Shown here piece after piece: positions 34,608 to 44,003 of a stretch of DNA of 64,000 bases. The stretch is from Rhizobium sophorae. Lineage in GTDB: Bacteria; Pseudomonadota; Alphaproteobacteria; Rhizobiales; Rhizobiaceae. Where the stretch lies: contig NZ_JABFCN010000048.1 of the NCBI RefSeq assembly GCF_013087515.1, positions 248,001-312,000 of the forward strand, written 5' to 3'. Made by a program: the position numbers and the translations under genes. The notes beneath the pieces were generated by a model. The model worked only from the letters and a program-made list of their open reading frames with translations. It did no database searches and had not been told where the DNA came from. The first letter of the stretch is position 1. Every line of letters begins with the position of its first letter.

Positions 34608-35552
34608 TCAATGCAGAATTCTGACCTTGGGAACAAGGGCGAGCACCTCATTCAGCAGGTCGGGCGTCAGATTTTCGTTGACGGCGTGCCGCGACTGCAC
34701 GGTCAGTATGGCGGCCGCAGTGCCGTGGCGGACGGCTTCTTCGAGCGGCAGGCCGAGCATCAAGGCAGCCAGCGTGCCGGCCGCAAGAGAATCGCCGGCG
34801 CCCGTAACATCGGCGACGGTGTCGGCGATCGGCGGCTGCAGCGTCACGGCGCGGCCCTCGCAAAGCGCCACGAGCTCGCGCCGGCCGCGGGTGACGACGG
34901 CATTCCTGATGCCGATCTCGTTCAGCAAAGGTGGCCAGCCGGCGGCGTCTTCCGGCCGCTCGCCGGCAAGGGCGGCGGCTTCAGCCTCATTCAGGAACAG
35001 GTAGTCGATATCCCCGATGCAGGGCTTCAGCCTGACGACCTTCGCCGGCGAGATGGCGATTGCCGCAACGGGCTTGCTTAGCGAATGTGCCTTTGCGACG
35101 ATCGCAGCGATCGTCTCTTCCGGCAGGTTGGCGTCGAAGAGGATGAAATCATGGGCGGCGAATGCCTCCCGCACCCAGCGGATGGAGAGACGCCGCGGCA
35201 CGAAAAAGCGGTAGAGATCCATGTCGGCAAGGGCGATCACCAGATTGCCGTCCTTCTCGATGATCGCCGTATAGCTCGGCGTCTTGCGGTCGAGGAAGAC
35301 GAAGGGCCGGTCGTCGATGCCGGCGAAATCGGCAGCTTCTCCGACCGTCTCGCCCATCGGATCGCCGCCGCGCGGCGAGATCATCGTCACCTGAAAACCG
35401 AGCCTTGCCAAGTTGCGCGCCGCATTGAAGCCACCGCCGCCCGGCTCCTCGAACCATGTGCCGGGATTGCTGGCGCCAGGCGCCGTCTCGCCGGAGATGC
35501 GGCCGCGCCGGTCGATATGGGCGCCGCCGAGAACAAGAATCTTTTTCGTCAT
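34608..35552 (-). CDS. psuK: PfkB-family sugar kinase, probable pseudouridine kinase
   Basis: 314 residues of the ribokinase/PfkB family. The N-terminal glycine motif is FEEPGGGGFNAARNLARLG, and the C-terminal catalytic signature DVTGAGDSLAAGTLAA contains the base Asp and anion hole. The position immediately upstream of psuG makes pseudouridine kinase (pseudouridine to its 5'-phosphate) the likely role. The ATG follows GGGAG. No pseudouridine transporter gene is adjacent in this window. Confidence 0.85.
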   Translation of the reverse strand: MTKKILVLGGAHIDRRGRISGETAPGASNPGTWFEEPGGGGFNAARNLARLGFQVTMISPRGGDPMGETVGEAADFAGIDDRPFVFLDRKTPSYTAIIEKDGNLVIALADMDLYRFFVPRRLSIRWVREAFAAHDFILFDANLPEETIAAIVAKAHSLSKPVAAIAISPAKVVRLKPCIGDIDYLFLNEAEAAALAGERPEDAAGWPPLLNEIGIRNAVVTRGRRELVALCEGRAVTLQPPIADTVADVTGAGDSLAAGTLAALMLGLPLEEAVRHGTAAAILTVQSRHAVNENLTPDLLNEVLALVPKVRILH

Positions 35553-35708
35553 CCGATCCGCTCTCCCGATGCCGGAAGGACGAATCGATACGGTGCGACT
35601 TGCTGCGGCCGAGTCGGCACTTTTGGCCTAAGCTGTTGCTTTTCATTGATAAAACAAATGCAGAACACGTGTCGTTTTACCTTTTTCTTTCAACTGTTTG
35701 ATCGCCTA

Positions 35709-35737
35709 TTGTGAGAATGGAACAAATAGGGTACAAA
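35709..35737 (+). promoter_or_regulatory. Predicted recA promoter
   Basis: TTGTGA (35709-35714) and TACAAA (35732-35737) with a spacing of exactly 17 bases. The SOS box overlaps the spacer and the -10 element, so LexA binding would block polymerase. Confidence 0.5.
35720..35734. promoter_or_regulatory. LexA (SOS) box of recA
   Basis: GAACAAATAGGGTAC is an exact match to the Rhizobiales SOS consensus GAAC-N7-GTAC. It lies 48 bases upstream of the recA ATG and overlaps the predicted promoter. Confidence 0.85.
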
Positions 35738-35781
35738 CTCGACATTGCTTGAGCGGCTTCAATAACCTAAAGGTGGATCGG

Positions 35782-36876
35782 ATGTCTCAGAATTCATTGC
35801 GGCTGGTAGAGGACAAATCGGTGGACAAAAGCAAGGCGCTTGAAGCGGCACTCTCACAGATAGAGCGGTCGTTCGGCAAGGGCTCGATCATGAAACTCGG
35901 CTCCAACGAGAATGTTGTCGAGATCGAGACGATCTCGACCGGCTCGCTTGGCCTCGATATTGCACTCGGCGTTGGTGGCCTGCCGAGGGGCCGCATCATC
36001 GAAATCTACGGGCCGGAAAGCTCCGGTAAGACCACGCTTGCACTGCAGACGATTGCCGAAGCGCAGAAGAAGGGTGGCATCTGCGCCTTCGTCGATGCCG
36101 AACATGCGCTCGATCCCGTCTATGCCCGCAAGCTTGGCGTCGACCTGCAGAACCTTCTGATCTCGCAGCCCGATACCGGCGAGCAGGCGCTTGAGATCAC
36201 CGATACGCTGGTGCGCTCCGGCGCCGTCGACGTTCTCGTCGTCGATTCGGTGGCCGCACTGACGCCGCGCGCTGAAATCGAAGGCGAGATGGGCGACAGC
36301 CTTCCCGGCCTGCAGGCACGACTGATGAGCCAGGCGCTGCGCAAGCTCACCGCTTCGATCTCGAAGTCGAATACCATGGTGATCTTCATCAACCAAATCC
36401 GCATGAAGATCGGCGTCATGTTCGGCTCGCCGGAAACGACGACGGGCGGCAATGCGCTGAAGTTCTATGCCTCCGTGCGCCTCGACATCCGCCGCATCGG
36501 CGCGGTCAAGGAGCGCGAAGAGGTGATCGGCAACCAGACCCGCGTCAAGGTCGTCAAGAACAAGATGGCGCCGCCCTTCAAGCAGGTCGAGTTCGACATC
36601 ATGTATGGCGAAGGTGTTTCCAAGACCGGCGAACTGGTCGATCTCGGTGTCAAGGCCGGCATCGTCGAGAAATCTGGCGCCTGGTTCTCCTATAACAGCC
36701 AGCGTCTCGGCCAGGGCCGTGAAAACGCCAAGACTTTCCTGCGCGACAATCCGGATCTCGCCCGCGAGATCGAACTGTCGCTGCGCCAGAATGCCGGCCT
36801 GATCGCCGACCGCTTCCTGCAGAATGGCGGACCGGACCCGGATGACGGCGATGGTGATGCCACTGCGGAAATGTAA
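35782..36876 (+). CDS. recA: Recombinase A
   Basis: 364 residues from ATG at 35782 (AAGGTGGA upstream); the frame is open back to 35698. The Walker A motif GPESSGKT lies at 77-84, with further RecA landmarks [34 protein letters not shown] and [17 protein letters not shown]. It forms filaments on single-stranded DNA, performs strand exchange and stimulates LexA self-cleavage. The SOS box upstream shows it is DNA-damage-induced. A strong terminator follows 30 bases downstream. Confidence 0.98.
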   Translation: MSQNSLRLVEDKSVDKSKALEAALSQIERSFGKGSIMKLGSNENVVEIETISTGSLGLDIALGVGGLPRGRIIEIYGPESSGKTTLALQTIAEAQKKGGICAFVDAEHALDPVYARKLGVDLQNLLISQPDTGEQALEITDTLVRSGAVDVLVVDSVAALTPRAEIEGEMGDSLPGLQARLMSQALRKLTASISKSNTMVIFINQIRMKIGVMFGSPETTTGGNALKFYASVRLDIRRIGAVKEREEVIGNQTRVKVVKNKMAPPFKQVEFDIMYGEGVSKTGELVDLGVKAGIVEKSGAWFSYNSQRLGQGRENAKTFLRDNPDLAREIELSLRQNAGLIADRFLQNGGPDPDDGDGDATAEM

Positions 36877-36906
36877 TTTTCGCGCTTGAACTCATCGGAC
36901 AGTTCC

Positions 36907-36948
36907 AACCGGCCGCATTCCTGATGAGAATGCGGCCGGTTTTGTTTG
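36907..36948 (+). terminator. Intrinsic terminator of recA
   Basis: AACCGGCCGCATTC pairs with GAATGCGGCCGGTT around a 7-base loop, followed by TTTGTTTGT. Fourteen-pair stem, 30 bases past the recA stop. Confidence 0.9.
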
Positions 36949-37030
36949 TCTGCTGGACAGTGGCGGGGGCGAACGTTAAAAGCCGATGGATTTAAATTTA
37001 CCTGCCTCGGGCAGCATTGAAGGGCATAGC

Positions 37031-39685
37031 ATGAGCGGCGTGAACGATATCCGGTCGACCTTCCTCGACTATTTCAAGAAGAACGGCCATGAGATCGTCC
37101 CGTCGAGCCCGCTCGTGCCGCGCAACGACCCGACGCTGATGTTCACCAATGCCGGCATGGTGCAGTTCAAGAACGTCTTCACCGGCCTCGAAAAGCGTCC
37201 CTATTCGACGGCGACGACGTCGCAGAAATGCGTGCGGGCCGGCGGCAAGCACAACGACCTCGACAATGTCGGCTATACTGCACGCCACCTGACCTTCTTC
37301 GAGATGCTCGGCAACTTCTCCTTCGGCGACTATTTCAAGGAGAATGCGATCGAGCTTGCCTGGAAGCTCGTCACCGAAGGCTTCGACCTTCCGAAGAGCC
37401 GCCTGCTGGTGACCGTCTATTCCGAGGACGAAGAAGCAGCAGCGCTGTGGAAGAAGATCGCCGGCTTTTCCGATGACAAGATCATCCGCATCCCGACCTC
37501 TGACAATTTCTGGCAGATGGGCGATACCGGCCCCTGCGGCCCATGCTCGGAAATCTTCATCGACCAGGGTGAGAATGTTTGGGGCGGCCCTCCCGGTTCG
37601 CCTGAGGAAGATGGCGACCGGTTCCTGGAATTCTGGAACCTCGTCTTCATGCAGTTCGAGCAAACCGAGCCTGGCGTTCGCAACCCGCTGCCCCGTCCGT
37701 CGATCGACACCGGCATGGGTCTGGAGCGCATGGCCTGTATTCTCCAGGGCGTCCAGAGCGTGTTCGATACCGACCTCTTCCGCACGCTGACCGGCACCAT
37801 CGAAGATACGATAGGAGTCAAGGCGGAGGGCAGCGCCAGCCACCGTGTCATCGCCGACCACCTGCGCTCCTCTGCCTTCCTGATTGCGGACGGCGTCTTG
37901 CCTTCAAATGAAGGCCGCGGCTATGTGCTGCGCCGTATCATGCGCCGCGCCATGCGCCATGCGCAGCTTCTCGGCGCCAAAGAACCGCTGATGTACAAGC
38001 TGCTGCCGACGCTGGTGCAGCAGATGGGTCGCGCCTATCCGGAACTGGTGCGTGCCGAGCCGCTGATATCAGAGACGTTGAAACTCGAGGAAAACCGCTT
38101 CCGCAAGACGCTGGAGCGCGGCCTGTCGCTTCTCTCCGATGCGACTGCGGACCTTGCCAAGGGCGACATGCTTGATGGCGAGACCGCCTTCAAGCTCTAC
38201 GATACCTATGGTTTCCCGCTCGATCTGACGCAGGATGCGCTGCGCGCCCGCGAGATCGGCGTCGACATCTCCGGCTTCACTGATGCGATGCAGCGCCAGA
38301 AGGCGGAAGCCCGCTCGCATTGGGCCGGTTCAGGCGAAAAGGCCACCGAGACCGTCTGGTTCGAGCTCAAGGAAAAGCACGGCGCGACCGAATTCCTGGG
38401 TTACGACACTGAGACGGCTGAAGGCGTGGTGCAGGCGATCGTTAGGGACGGCGCTGTTGCGTCCCAAGCCATGGCCGGCGACAAGGTACAGATCGTCGTC
38501 AGCCAGACGCCGTTTTACGGCGAATCCGGTGGCCAGATGGGCGATACCGGCGTGATCTCGTCCGACCACGGCAAGATCGAGATTTTAGATACGCAGAAGA
38601 GGGGCGAAGGCCTGTTCGTGCATCAGGGGACTGTCGTCGACGGCGTGTTCAAGGACGGCGATGCGGTCGTGCTGACTGTCGATCATGCCCGCCGTTCGCG
38701 GCTGCGCGCCAACCATTCTGCGACCCACCTGCTGCACGAGGCGCTGCGCGAAGTGCTCGGCACCCATGTTGCCCAGAAGGGTTCGCTGGTCGCGCCCGAG
38801 CGCCTGCGTTTCGACGTTTCGCATCCGAAGCCGATGTCGGCCGAGGAACTGAAGATCGTCGAGGATATGGCAAACGAGATCGTGCTGCAGAATTCGCCGG
38901 TTACCACGAGGCTGATGAGCGTCGATGATGCGATCGCTGAAGGCGCGATGGCGCTGTTCGGCGAAAAATACGGCGATGAAGTCCGGGTCGTGGCGATGGG
39001 AGAGGGTGTGCGCGGCGTCAAGGCCGGCAAGCCCTATTCGATCGAACTCTGTGGCGGCACGCATGTCGGAGCCACTGGCCAGATCGGCCTGATCCGTGTT
39101 CTCGGCGAAAGTGCCGTCGGCGCCGGTGTTCGCCGTATCGAGGCCGTCACCGGCGAATCGGCGCGCGAATATCTGGCCGAACAGGACGAACGCGTGAAGA
39201 CGCTTGCCGCCTCGCTGAAGGTGCAGCCGGGCGAAGTGCTGTCGCGTGTCGAAGCGTTGATGGACGAGCGCCGCAAGCTCGAAAAGGAACTGGCTGATGC
39301 CAAGCGCAAACTCGCCATGGGCGGCGGGCAGGGCGGCTCGGCCGATGCCGTGCGCGAAGTCGCCGGCGTCAAGTTCCTCGGCAAGGCGATTTCGGGCGTC
39401 GATCCCAAGGATTTGAAGGGGCTTGCCGATGATGGCAAGACCAGCATCGGATCGGGCGTCGTCACGCTTATCGGCGTTTCCGACGACGGCAAGGCGAGCG
39501 CTGTCGTCGCGGTGACGCCGGATCTTGTGGAGCGCTACAGTGCCGTCGATCTCGTCCGCATCGCATCTGCCGCCCTCGGCGGCAAGGGCGGCGGCGGCCG
39601 CCCCGATATGGCGCAAGCAGGCGGCCCCGACGGATCGAAGGCCGACGAGGCGATCGAAGCGGTTGCCGTGGCACTCGCCGGCTGA
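37031..39685 (+). CDS. alaS: Alanyl-tRNA synthetase
   Basis: 884 residues from ATG at 37031 (GAAGGG upstream); the frame is open to 36986. The catalytic domain starts with [24 protein letters not shown] and contains [18 protein letters not shown]. The editing domain has the zinc-binding HSATHLLH and CGGTHVG motifs. The C-terminal helical and DHHA1-type region ends with a Gly-rich [16 protein letters not shown]. It charges tRNA-Ala and clears mischarged Ser and Gly. Its position after recA is common in Rhizobiales. Terminator directly downstream. Confidence 0.98.
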   Translation: MSGVNDIRSTFLDYFKKNGHEIVPSSPLVPRNDPTLMFTNAGMVQFKNVFTGLEKRPYSTATTSQKCVRAGGKHNDLDNVGYTARHLTFFEMLGNFSFGDYFKENAIELAWKLVTEGFDLPKSRLLVTVYSEDEEAAALWKKIAGFSDDKIIRIPTSDNFWQMGDTGPCGPCSEIFIDQGENVWGGPPGSPEEDGDRFLEFWNLVFMQFEQTEPGVRNPLPRPSIDTGMGLERMACILQGVQSVFDTDLFRTLTGTIEDTIGVKAEGSASHRVIADHLRSSAFLIADGVLPSNEGRGYVLRRIMRRAMRHAQLLGAKEPLMYKLLPTLVQQMGRAYPELVRAEPLISETLKLEENRFRKTLERGLSLLSDATADLAKGDMLDGETAFKLYDTYGFPLDLTQDALRAREIGVDISGFTDAMQRQKAEARSHWAGSGEKATETVWFELKEKHGATEFLGYDTETAEGVVQAIVRDGAVASQAMAGDKVQIVVSQTPFYGESGGQMGDTGVISSDHGKIEILDTQKRGEGLFVHQGTVVDGVFKDGDAVVLTVDHARRSRLRANHSATHLLHEALREVLGTHVAQKGSLVAPERLRFDVSHPKPMSAEELKIVEDMANEIVLQNSPVTTRLMSVDDAIAEGAMALFGEKYGDEVRVVAMGEGVRGVKAGKPYSIELCGGTHVGATGQIGLIRVLGESAVGAGVRRIEAVTGESAREYLAEQDERVKTLAASLKVQPGEVLSRVEALMDERRKLEKELADAKRKLAMGGGQGGSADAVREVAGVKFLGKAISGVDPKDLKGLADDGKTSIGSGVVTLIGVSDDGKASAVVAVTPDLVERYSAVDLVRIASAALGGKGGGGRPDMAQAGGPDGSKADEAIEAVAVALAG

Positions 39686-39710
39686 GCTGCCGGTTCATCA
39701 ACGATTTTCG

Positions 39711-39741
39711 AAAGGCGGAGGCTTGGCTTCCGCCTTTTTGT
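39711..39741 (+). terminator. Intrinsic terminator of alaS
   Basis: AAGGCGGAgGC-ttg-GCtTCCGCCTT hairpin followed by TTTTTG, 26 bases after the stop. Confidence 0.85.
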
Positions 39742-39834
39742 TTCGCGGATTCAAAGCCCAGAGCCAATTTCCGCAGGATTTGTCAAATCGGGATATGGTT
39801 CTCTCAAGCCGATCGATTTGCACGAGGTTCCGAC

Positions 39835-40686
39835 ATGAATGGCGAAACGGCATGGGCACTTTATGAAAACCGTCTGAGACGGGTTTCGGCCTATATTCAC
39901 GACCACCTCGACGAGGAACTGGATATGGAGCGCCTCGCCGAGATCGCCTGCATGTCGAGCTATCACTGGCACAGGATCTACCGGGCGATTTACGGCGAGA
40001 CGCTAGCCGCCACCGTCAAGCGGCTCAGGCTGCATCGCGCGGCGGGCGAGATCGTCCGCACGGAGCTTGCCGTCAGCGAAATTGCGAAGCGATCAGGCTA
40101 TCCCAATCTCCAATCCTTCAATCGCATCTTCAAGTCGGTCTACGGCATGCCGCCGGCCCGCTACCGGAAAGAGGGAAGCCATACAGCCTTCCAACCCTCA
40201 CCTAACGGAAAGACCAAAGCCATGTTAGACGTTACCATACGCGAGATCGGGGCGATCGAGCTGATCGGCGTTGCCCATACCGGTTCCTACATGCAGATCG
40301 ACAAGGCCTTCGAGACGCTGTTCGGCACGCTTTACGCCCGCGGCCTCGCCAAGCCCGACATGCGGATGATTGGCATCTATCTCGACGATCCCGATCTTGT
40401 GCCGGAGGAAAAGCTGCGTTCGATCGCTTGCGTCACCGGCCCTGCCGAAGTGCCGGCGGCGGCACCCTTCGAGCGGCGCACGATCGACGGAGGCGATTAT
40501 GCGGTGCTGCGCCACAAGGGTCCCTATGCCGACATGTCCAAGTCCTATCAGTGGCTCTTTGCGGAATGGCTGCCGAAATCCGGCCGGCAGTTGAAGGACA
40601 GGATCATGTTCGAGGAATATCTCAACAATCCGCGCGAGGTGTCGCCGACCGAGCTTCTGACGGATATTCACATGCCGCTTGTCTAA
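39835..40686 (+). CDS. AraC-family regulator with GyrI-like effector domain
   Basis: 283 residues. Residues about 10-110 hold two AraC-type helix-turn-helix motifs (MERLAEIACMSSYHWHRIYRAIYGE and SEIAKRSGYPNLQSFNRIFKSVYGMPPARYR). Residues about 130-283 form a GyrI/SbmC-like small-molecule-binding domain, as in Rob, SoxS-linked and BmrR-type drug sensors. Such proteins often activate efflux or stress genes when they bind lipophilic compounds. The target is unknown; the next genes on the other strand are a GST and an acetyltransferase. GAGG precedes the ATG. Confidence 0.9.
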   Translation: MNGETAWALYENRLRRVSAYIHDHLDEELDMERLAEIACMSSYHWHRIYRAIYGETLAATVKRLRLHRAAGEIVRTELAVSEIAKRSGYPNLQSFNRIFKSVYGMPPARYRKEGSHTAFQPSPNGKTKAMLDVTIREIGAIELIGVAHTGSYMQIDKAFETLFGTLYARGLAKPDMRMIGIYLDDPDLVPEEKLRSIACVTGPAEVPAAAPFERRTIDGGDYAVLRHKGPYADMSKSYQWLFAEWLPKSGRQLKDRIMFEEYLNNPREVSPTELLTDIHMPLV

Positions 40687-40759
40687 AGTCGTCGATCGGG
40701 GGCGCGGCGGATCTGCCGCGTCCCCGGACGGTCAGGCGACCTTCCGCGTCCTGGAATTT

Positions 40760-41386
40760 TCAAGCGGCCTGCATGGTCTTGATGGCTTCGTCGTCAAGGG
40801 CGTTTGCCCGCTTGTAGGCCTCGCGCTCGCTGATGCGGCCGACATAGTCGAGGAAGGCCTGGCGTCTTTCGATGCCGCCGAAGCCGAGGCCCCAGCCGAT
40901 ATGGGAGCCGACATAGACGTCGGCGGCGGTGAAGCGCTCGCCGGCGATGTAGGTCGAAGCGGAGACGGCTTTCTCCAATGTGTCCATGACGTCGTCGAAA
41001 CCGCCGCAGCCGGCCATCCGCAGGCGTTCCTTCGGAATTTCGAAGCCGAGAGCCTTCATCGTCACCGCCGATTCGAGCGGACCCGCGGCAAAAAACATCC
41101 AGCGGTAATAGCGGGCGCGCTCCTCCGGTCTTGGCGCCAGCGCCTTTTCGGGGAAGGCTTCGGCCAGATAGGCGCAGATCGCCGCGCATTCGGTGACGAC
41201 CGTGTCGCCGTGGCGGATTGCCGGCACCTTGCCCATCGGATTGACCGCGAGATATTCCGGCGCTTTCATGGTTTCGCCGAAGGTCAGGAATTCGGTGCGG
41301 TAGGGCTGGCCGATCTCCTCCAGCATCCAGCGCACGATGCGGCCGCGCGACATCGGGTTCGTATAGAATACCAATTCTTCCGTCAT
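40760..41386 (-). CDS. Glutathione S-transferase family protein
   Basis: 208 residues. The thioredoxin-like N-terminal domain begins ELVFYTNPMSRGRIVRWMLEE, with the cis-Pro region in NPMGKVPAIRHGDTVVTECAAICAYLAE (Glu-Cys in place of the usual Glu-Ser glutathione-gamma-Glu site). The C-terminal helical domain carries the N-capping motif ERFTAADVYVG. The active Ser is probably Ser13. Likely a cytosolic detoxification enzyme. A GGAGGA site precedes the ATG. Confidence 0.88.
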   Translation of the reverse strand: MTEELVFYTNPMSRGRIVRWMLEEIGQPYRTEFLTFGETMKAPEYLAVNPMGKVPAIRHGDTVVTECAAICAYLAEAFPEKALAPRPEERARYYRWMFFAAGPLESAVTMKALGFEIPKERLRMAGCGGFDDVMDTLEKAVSASTYIAGERFTAADVYVGSHIGWGLGFGGIERRQAFLDYVGRISEREAYKRANALDDEAIKTMQAA

Positions 41387-41463
41387 GACGTCCTCCTCGT
41401 GTTGCCGTTATTTGGTCCCCCGGAATCAATAGCGCAGCGATGGCCGCCTGCAAGTCCCGACCG

Positions 41464-41910
41464 TTAGAGCGCCTTGCGATACTGGATGAAACCGGAGCGC
41501 TCGGCGATCCTGTCGTAGAGCCGGCGCGCTGTTAAATTGGTCTCGTGCGTCATCCAATAGAGCCTGCCTGCGCCGTTGGCGCGGGCGAGGTCGGCGACGG
41601 CGTCGATCAATGCGGCACCGGTGCCGAGCCCGCGCTGGCTGTTGTCGACATAGAGATCCTGCAGATAGCAGGTCCATTGCGGCAGCCAGCAGGAGCGGTG
41701 AAAGACGGCATGGACGATGCCGACGAGACGGCCACCTTCGTCAAAAGCGCCGAGCGCGTGCATCGGTTCATCAGGATCGTGGAAGCGAGCCCAGGTGAGA
41801 TCCGTGGTTTCGGGCGGGATGACCACTTCGTAGAAGCGCTGATAAGCCTCCCATAGGGGTTCCCAAGCGACACGATCCAAGGGTCCAAGCGGTCGCAGGA
41901 TGGCCGTCAT
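41464..41910 (-). CDS. GNAT-family N-acetyltransferase
   Basis: 148 residues. The acetyl-CoA-binding motif A is visible as CYLQDLYVDNSQRGLGTGAALIDAVADLA, and the C-terminal motif B as YWMTHETNLTARRLYDRIAERSGFIQYRK. This is a complete single GNAT domain of normal length. The pattern resembles diamine/polyamine or small-molecule acetyltransferases, but the substrate is not predictable. GGGAG precedes the start. It lies between the GST gene and icd, all on the minus strand but apparently separate units. Confidence 0.87.
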   Translation of the reverse strand: MTAILRPLGPLDRVAWEPLWEAYQRFYEVVIPPETTDLTWARFHDPDEPMHALGAFDEGGRLVGIVHAVFHRSCWLPQWTCYLQDLYVDNSQRGLGTGAALIDAVADLARANGAGRLYWMTHETNLTARRLYDRIAERSGFIQYRKAL

Positions 41911-41925
41911 CAGTTCATTCTCCCA

Positions 41926-41955
41926 AATGAAAACGGCGGGGAAATCCCCGCCGCT
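41926..41955 (-). terminator. Intrinsic terminator of icd
   Basis: On the minus strand GCGGCGGGG-attt-CCCCGCCGT is followed by TTTCATTT, 26 bases after the icd stop. Confidence 0.75.
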
Positions 41956-41980
41956 TCGACGTTATCTTGGAAAGACCGGC

Positions 41981-43192
41981 TTACGCCATGGCCTTCTGCA
42001 GGTTCTGGTCGATCTTGTCGAGGAAGGCCGTGGTCGAGAGCCACGGCTGGTCGGGGCCGATGAGCAGTGCCAGATCCTTGGTCATGAAGCCGGATTCGAC
42101 GGTGTCGACGCAGACCTTTTCCAGCGTGGAAGCGAACTTGGCGAGATCGGCATTGTCGTCGAGCTTGGCGCGATGCGCGAGGCCACGGGTCCAGGCGAAG
42201 ATCGAGGCGATCGAGTTCGTCGAAGTTTCCTGGCCCTTCTGATGCTGGCGGTAGTGACGGGTCACCGTGCCGTGGGCGGCTTCGGCTTCGACCGTCTTGC
42301 CGTCGGGCGTCAGCAGAACCGAGGTCATCAGGCCAAGAGAGCCGAAGCCCTGGGCAACGGTATCGGACTGGACGTCGCCGTCATAGTTCTTGCAGGCCCA
42401 GACGTAGCCGCCAGACCACTTGAGCGCCGAGGCGACCATGTCGTCGATCAGGCGGTGTTCGTAGGTGATGCCGGCTTCCTTGAACTGATCCTTGAATTCG
42501 GTCTCGTAGACTTCCTCGAAGATGTCCTTGAAGCGGCCGTCATAGGCCTTGAGGATGGTGTTTTTGGTCGACAGATAGACCGGCCACTTGCGCATCAGGC
42601 CGTACATCATCGAAGCGCGGGCAAATTCGCGGATTGATTCGTCGAGGTTGTACATGGCCATGGCAACGCCGGCGCCCGGTGCGTTGAAGACTTCCTTTTC
42701 GATGACGGTGCCGTCTTCGCCGACGAACTTGATCGTCAGCTTGCCCTTGCCGGGGAACTTGAAATCGGTGGCGCGGTACTGGTCGCCGAAGGCATGGCGG
42801 CCGACGACGATCGGCTTGGTCCAGCCGGGAACCAGGCGCGGCACATTCTTGCAGATGATCGGCTCGCGGAAGATGACGCCGCCGAGGATGTTGCGGATCG
42901 TGCCGTTCGGGCTCTTCCACATTTCCTTGAGGTTGAATTCCTTGACGCGGGCTTCATCCGGCGTGATCGTCGCGCACTTGATGCCGACGCCGTATTTCTT
43001 GATGGCGTTGGCGGCGTCGACGGTGACCTGGTCGTTGGTGGCGTCGCGGTTTTCGACCGAAAGGTCGAAATAGTCGATGTCGAGGTCGAGATACGGATGG
43101 ATCAGCTTATCCTTGATGAGCTGCCAGATGATGCGCGTCATTTCATCGCCGTCGAGATCGGCGACGGGATTGGCGACCTTGATCTTGTTCAT
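41981..43192 (-). CDS. icd: NADP-dependent isocitrate dehydrogenase
   Basis: 403 residues from ATG at 43192 (GAGG upstream); the frame is open to 43216. The sequence is the homodimeric, eukaryote-like IDP type: [23 protein letters not shown], then the substrate motif [13 protein letters not shown], and the metal and NADP regions [21 protein letters not shown] and [15 protein letters not shown]. It oxidises isocitrate to 2-oxoglutarate in the TCA cycle and supplies NADPH. A terminator hairpin follows. Confidence 0.97.
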   Translation of the reverse strand: MNKIKVANPVADLDGDEMTRIIWQLIKDKLIHPYLDLDIDYFDLSVENRDATNDQVTVDAANAIKKYGVGIKCATITPDEARVKEFNLKEMWKSPNGTIRNILGGVIFREPIICKNVPRLVPGWTKPIVVGRHAFGDQYRATDFKFPGKGKLTIKFVGEDGTVIEKEVFNAPGAGVAMAMYNLDESIREFARASMMYGLMRKWPVYLSTKNTILKAYDGRFKDIFEEVYETEFKDQFKEAGITYEHRLIDDMVASALKWSGGYVWACKNYDGDVQSDTVAQGFGSLGLMTSVLLTPDGKTVEAEAAHGTVTRHYRQHQKGQETSTNSIASIFAWTRGLAHRAKLDDNADLAKFASTLEKVCVDTVESGFMTKDLALLIGPDQPWLSTTAFLDKIDQNLQKAMA

Positions 43193-43378
43193 GTATCTGC
43201 CTCGTTCGAGCTTCAATGGGGACGGGGTCCCGGGTGGGTGATATGATCCGGAGCGCTATAGCATTGTGAACCGGGAACGCAAAGCTGCAAGGGGTTCGAC
43301 AGTGCGTTTTTGCCACCATTGCCAAGTGCTGGAATTTAGCTAGTGTCCGCCTCGATCTGCCGCTCCGGACATTCGACC

Positions 43379-43906
43379 ATGAAGACAATCGCCGTTGTTA
43401 TCGCATGCCTTATCGCCTTTTCGGGCGCCAGCCACGCCGCTGACATCACCGCTCCCGTCAAGGAGATCATGGATGCGACCAGGAGCAACTGGGCCGTCAA
43501 TAACAGCGACTGGACCGACATTTTCGATACGAGCCGGCTCGACCATCTCTACAGCCGCGATTTCGTCGCGAGATACCAGGCGGCGGCACAGTTTCCTGCC
43601 GTCGACGACGATGGCATTTCGCCCTTCGACTATGACGTGATCGTCAATGGCCAGGATGCCTGCCCGCTGGAGGATCTGACGATGGCGGCAGCGCCTGTGG
43701 TCGACGGCGTGGCCGAGGTGACCGTGCGCTTCAAGAAATCCGCCTGCTCGGATGCGCCCGATGCGAAGGACTATACGACCGTTCGCTTCGAGGTGATCGA
43801 AGAAGGCGGTAAACCTGTCATCGACGATATCGTCACCGAGAATATTGAAACGCAGATGCGCGATTCCCTGAAGGCGACGATGGCACTGATTGCCAAGGGC
43901 CAATAG
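43379..43906 (+). CDS. Secreted protein of unknown function
   Basis: 175 residues from ATG at 43379. A clear signal peptide (MKTIAVVIACLIAFSGASHA-A) is followed by a mixed alpha/beta domain with the runs VKEIMDATRSNWAVNN, FDYDVIVNGQDACPLEDL and VTVRFKKSACSD. Two cysteines could form a periplasmic disulfide. The layout, with a helix followed by a strand-rich part ending in a conserved-looking VIDDIVTEN, resembles NTF2-like or DUF3828-type secreted proteins, but I do not recognise a firm family. It stands alone between icd and the FUSC gene. Confidence 0.72.
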   Translation: MKTIAVVIACLIAFSGASHAADITAPVKEIMDATRSNWAVNNSDWTDIFDTSRLDHLYSRDFVARYQAAAQFPAVDDDGISPFDYDVIVNGQDACPLEDLTMAAAPVVDGVAEVTVRFKKSACSDAPDAKDYTTVRFEVIEEGGKPVIDDIVTENIETQMRDSLKATMALIAKGQ

Positions 43907-44003
43907 GCGCGAGACATTCGAGAGCATCGAGATTCGATCTCAGGCGGTTTGATTTCCACTCTCGCGGCGGTATCTGTCGATCCCTGGGCAGCATGAGGGG
44001 CTC

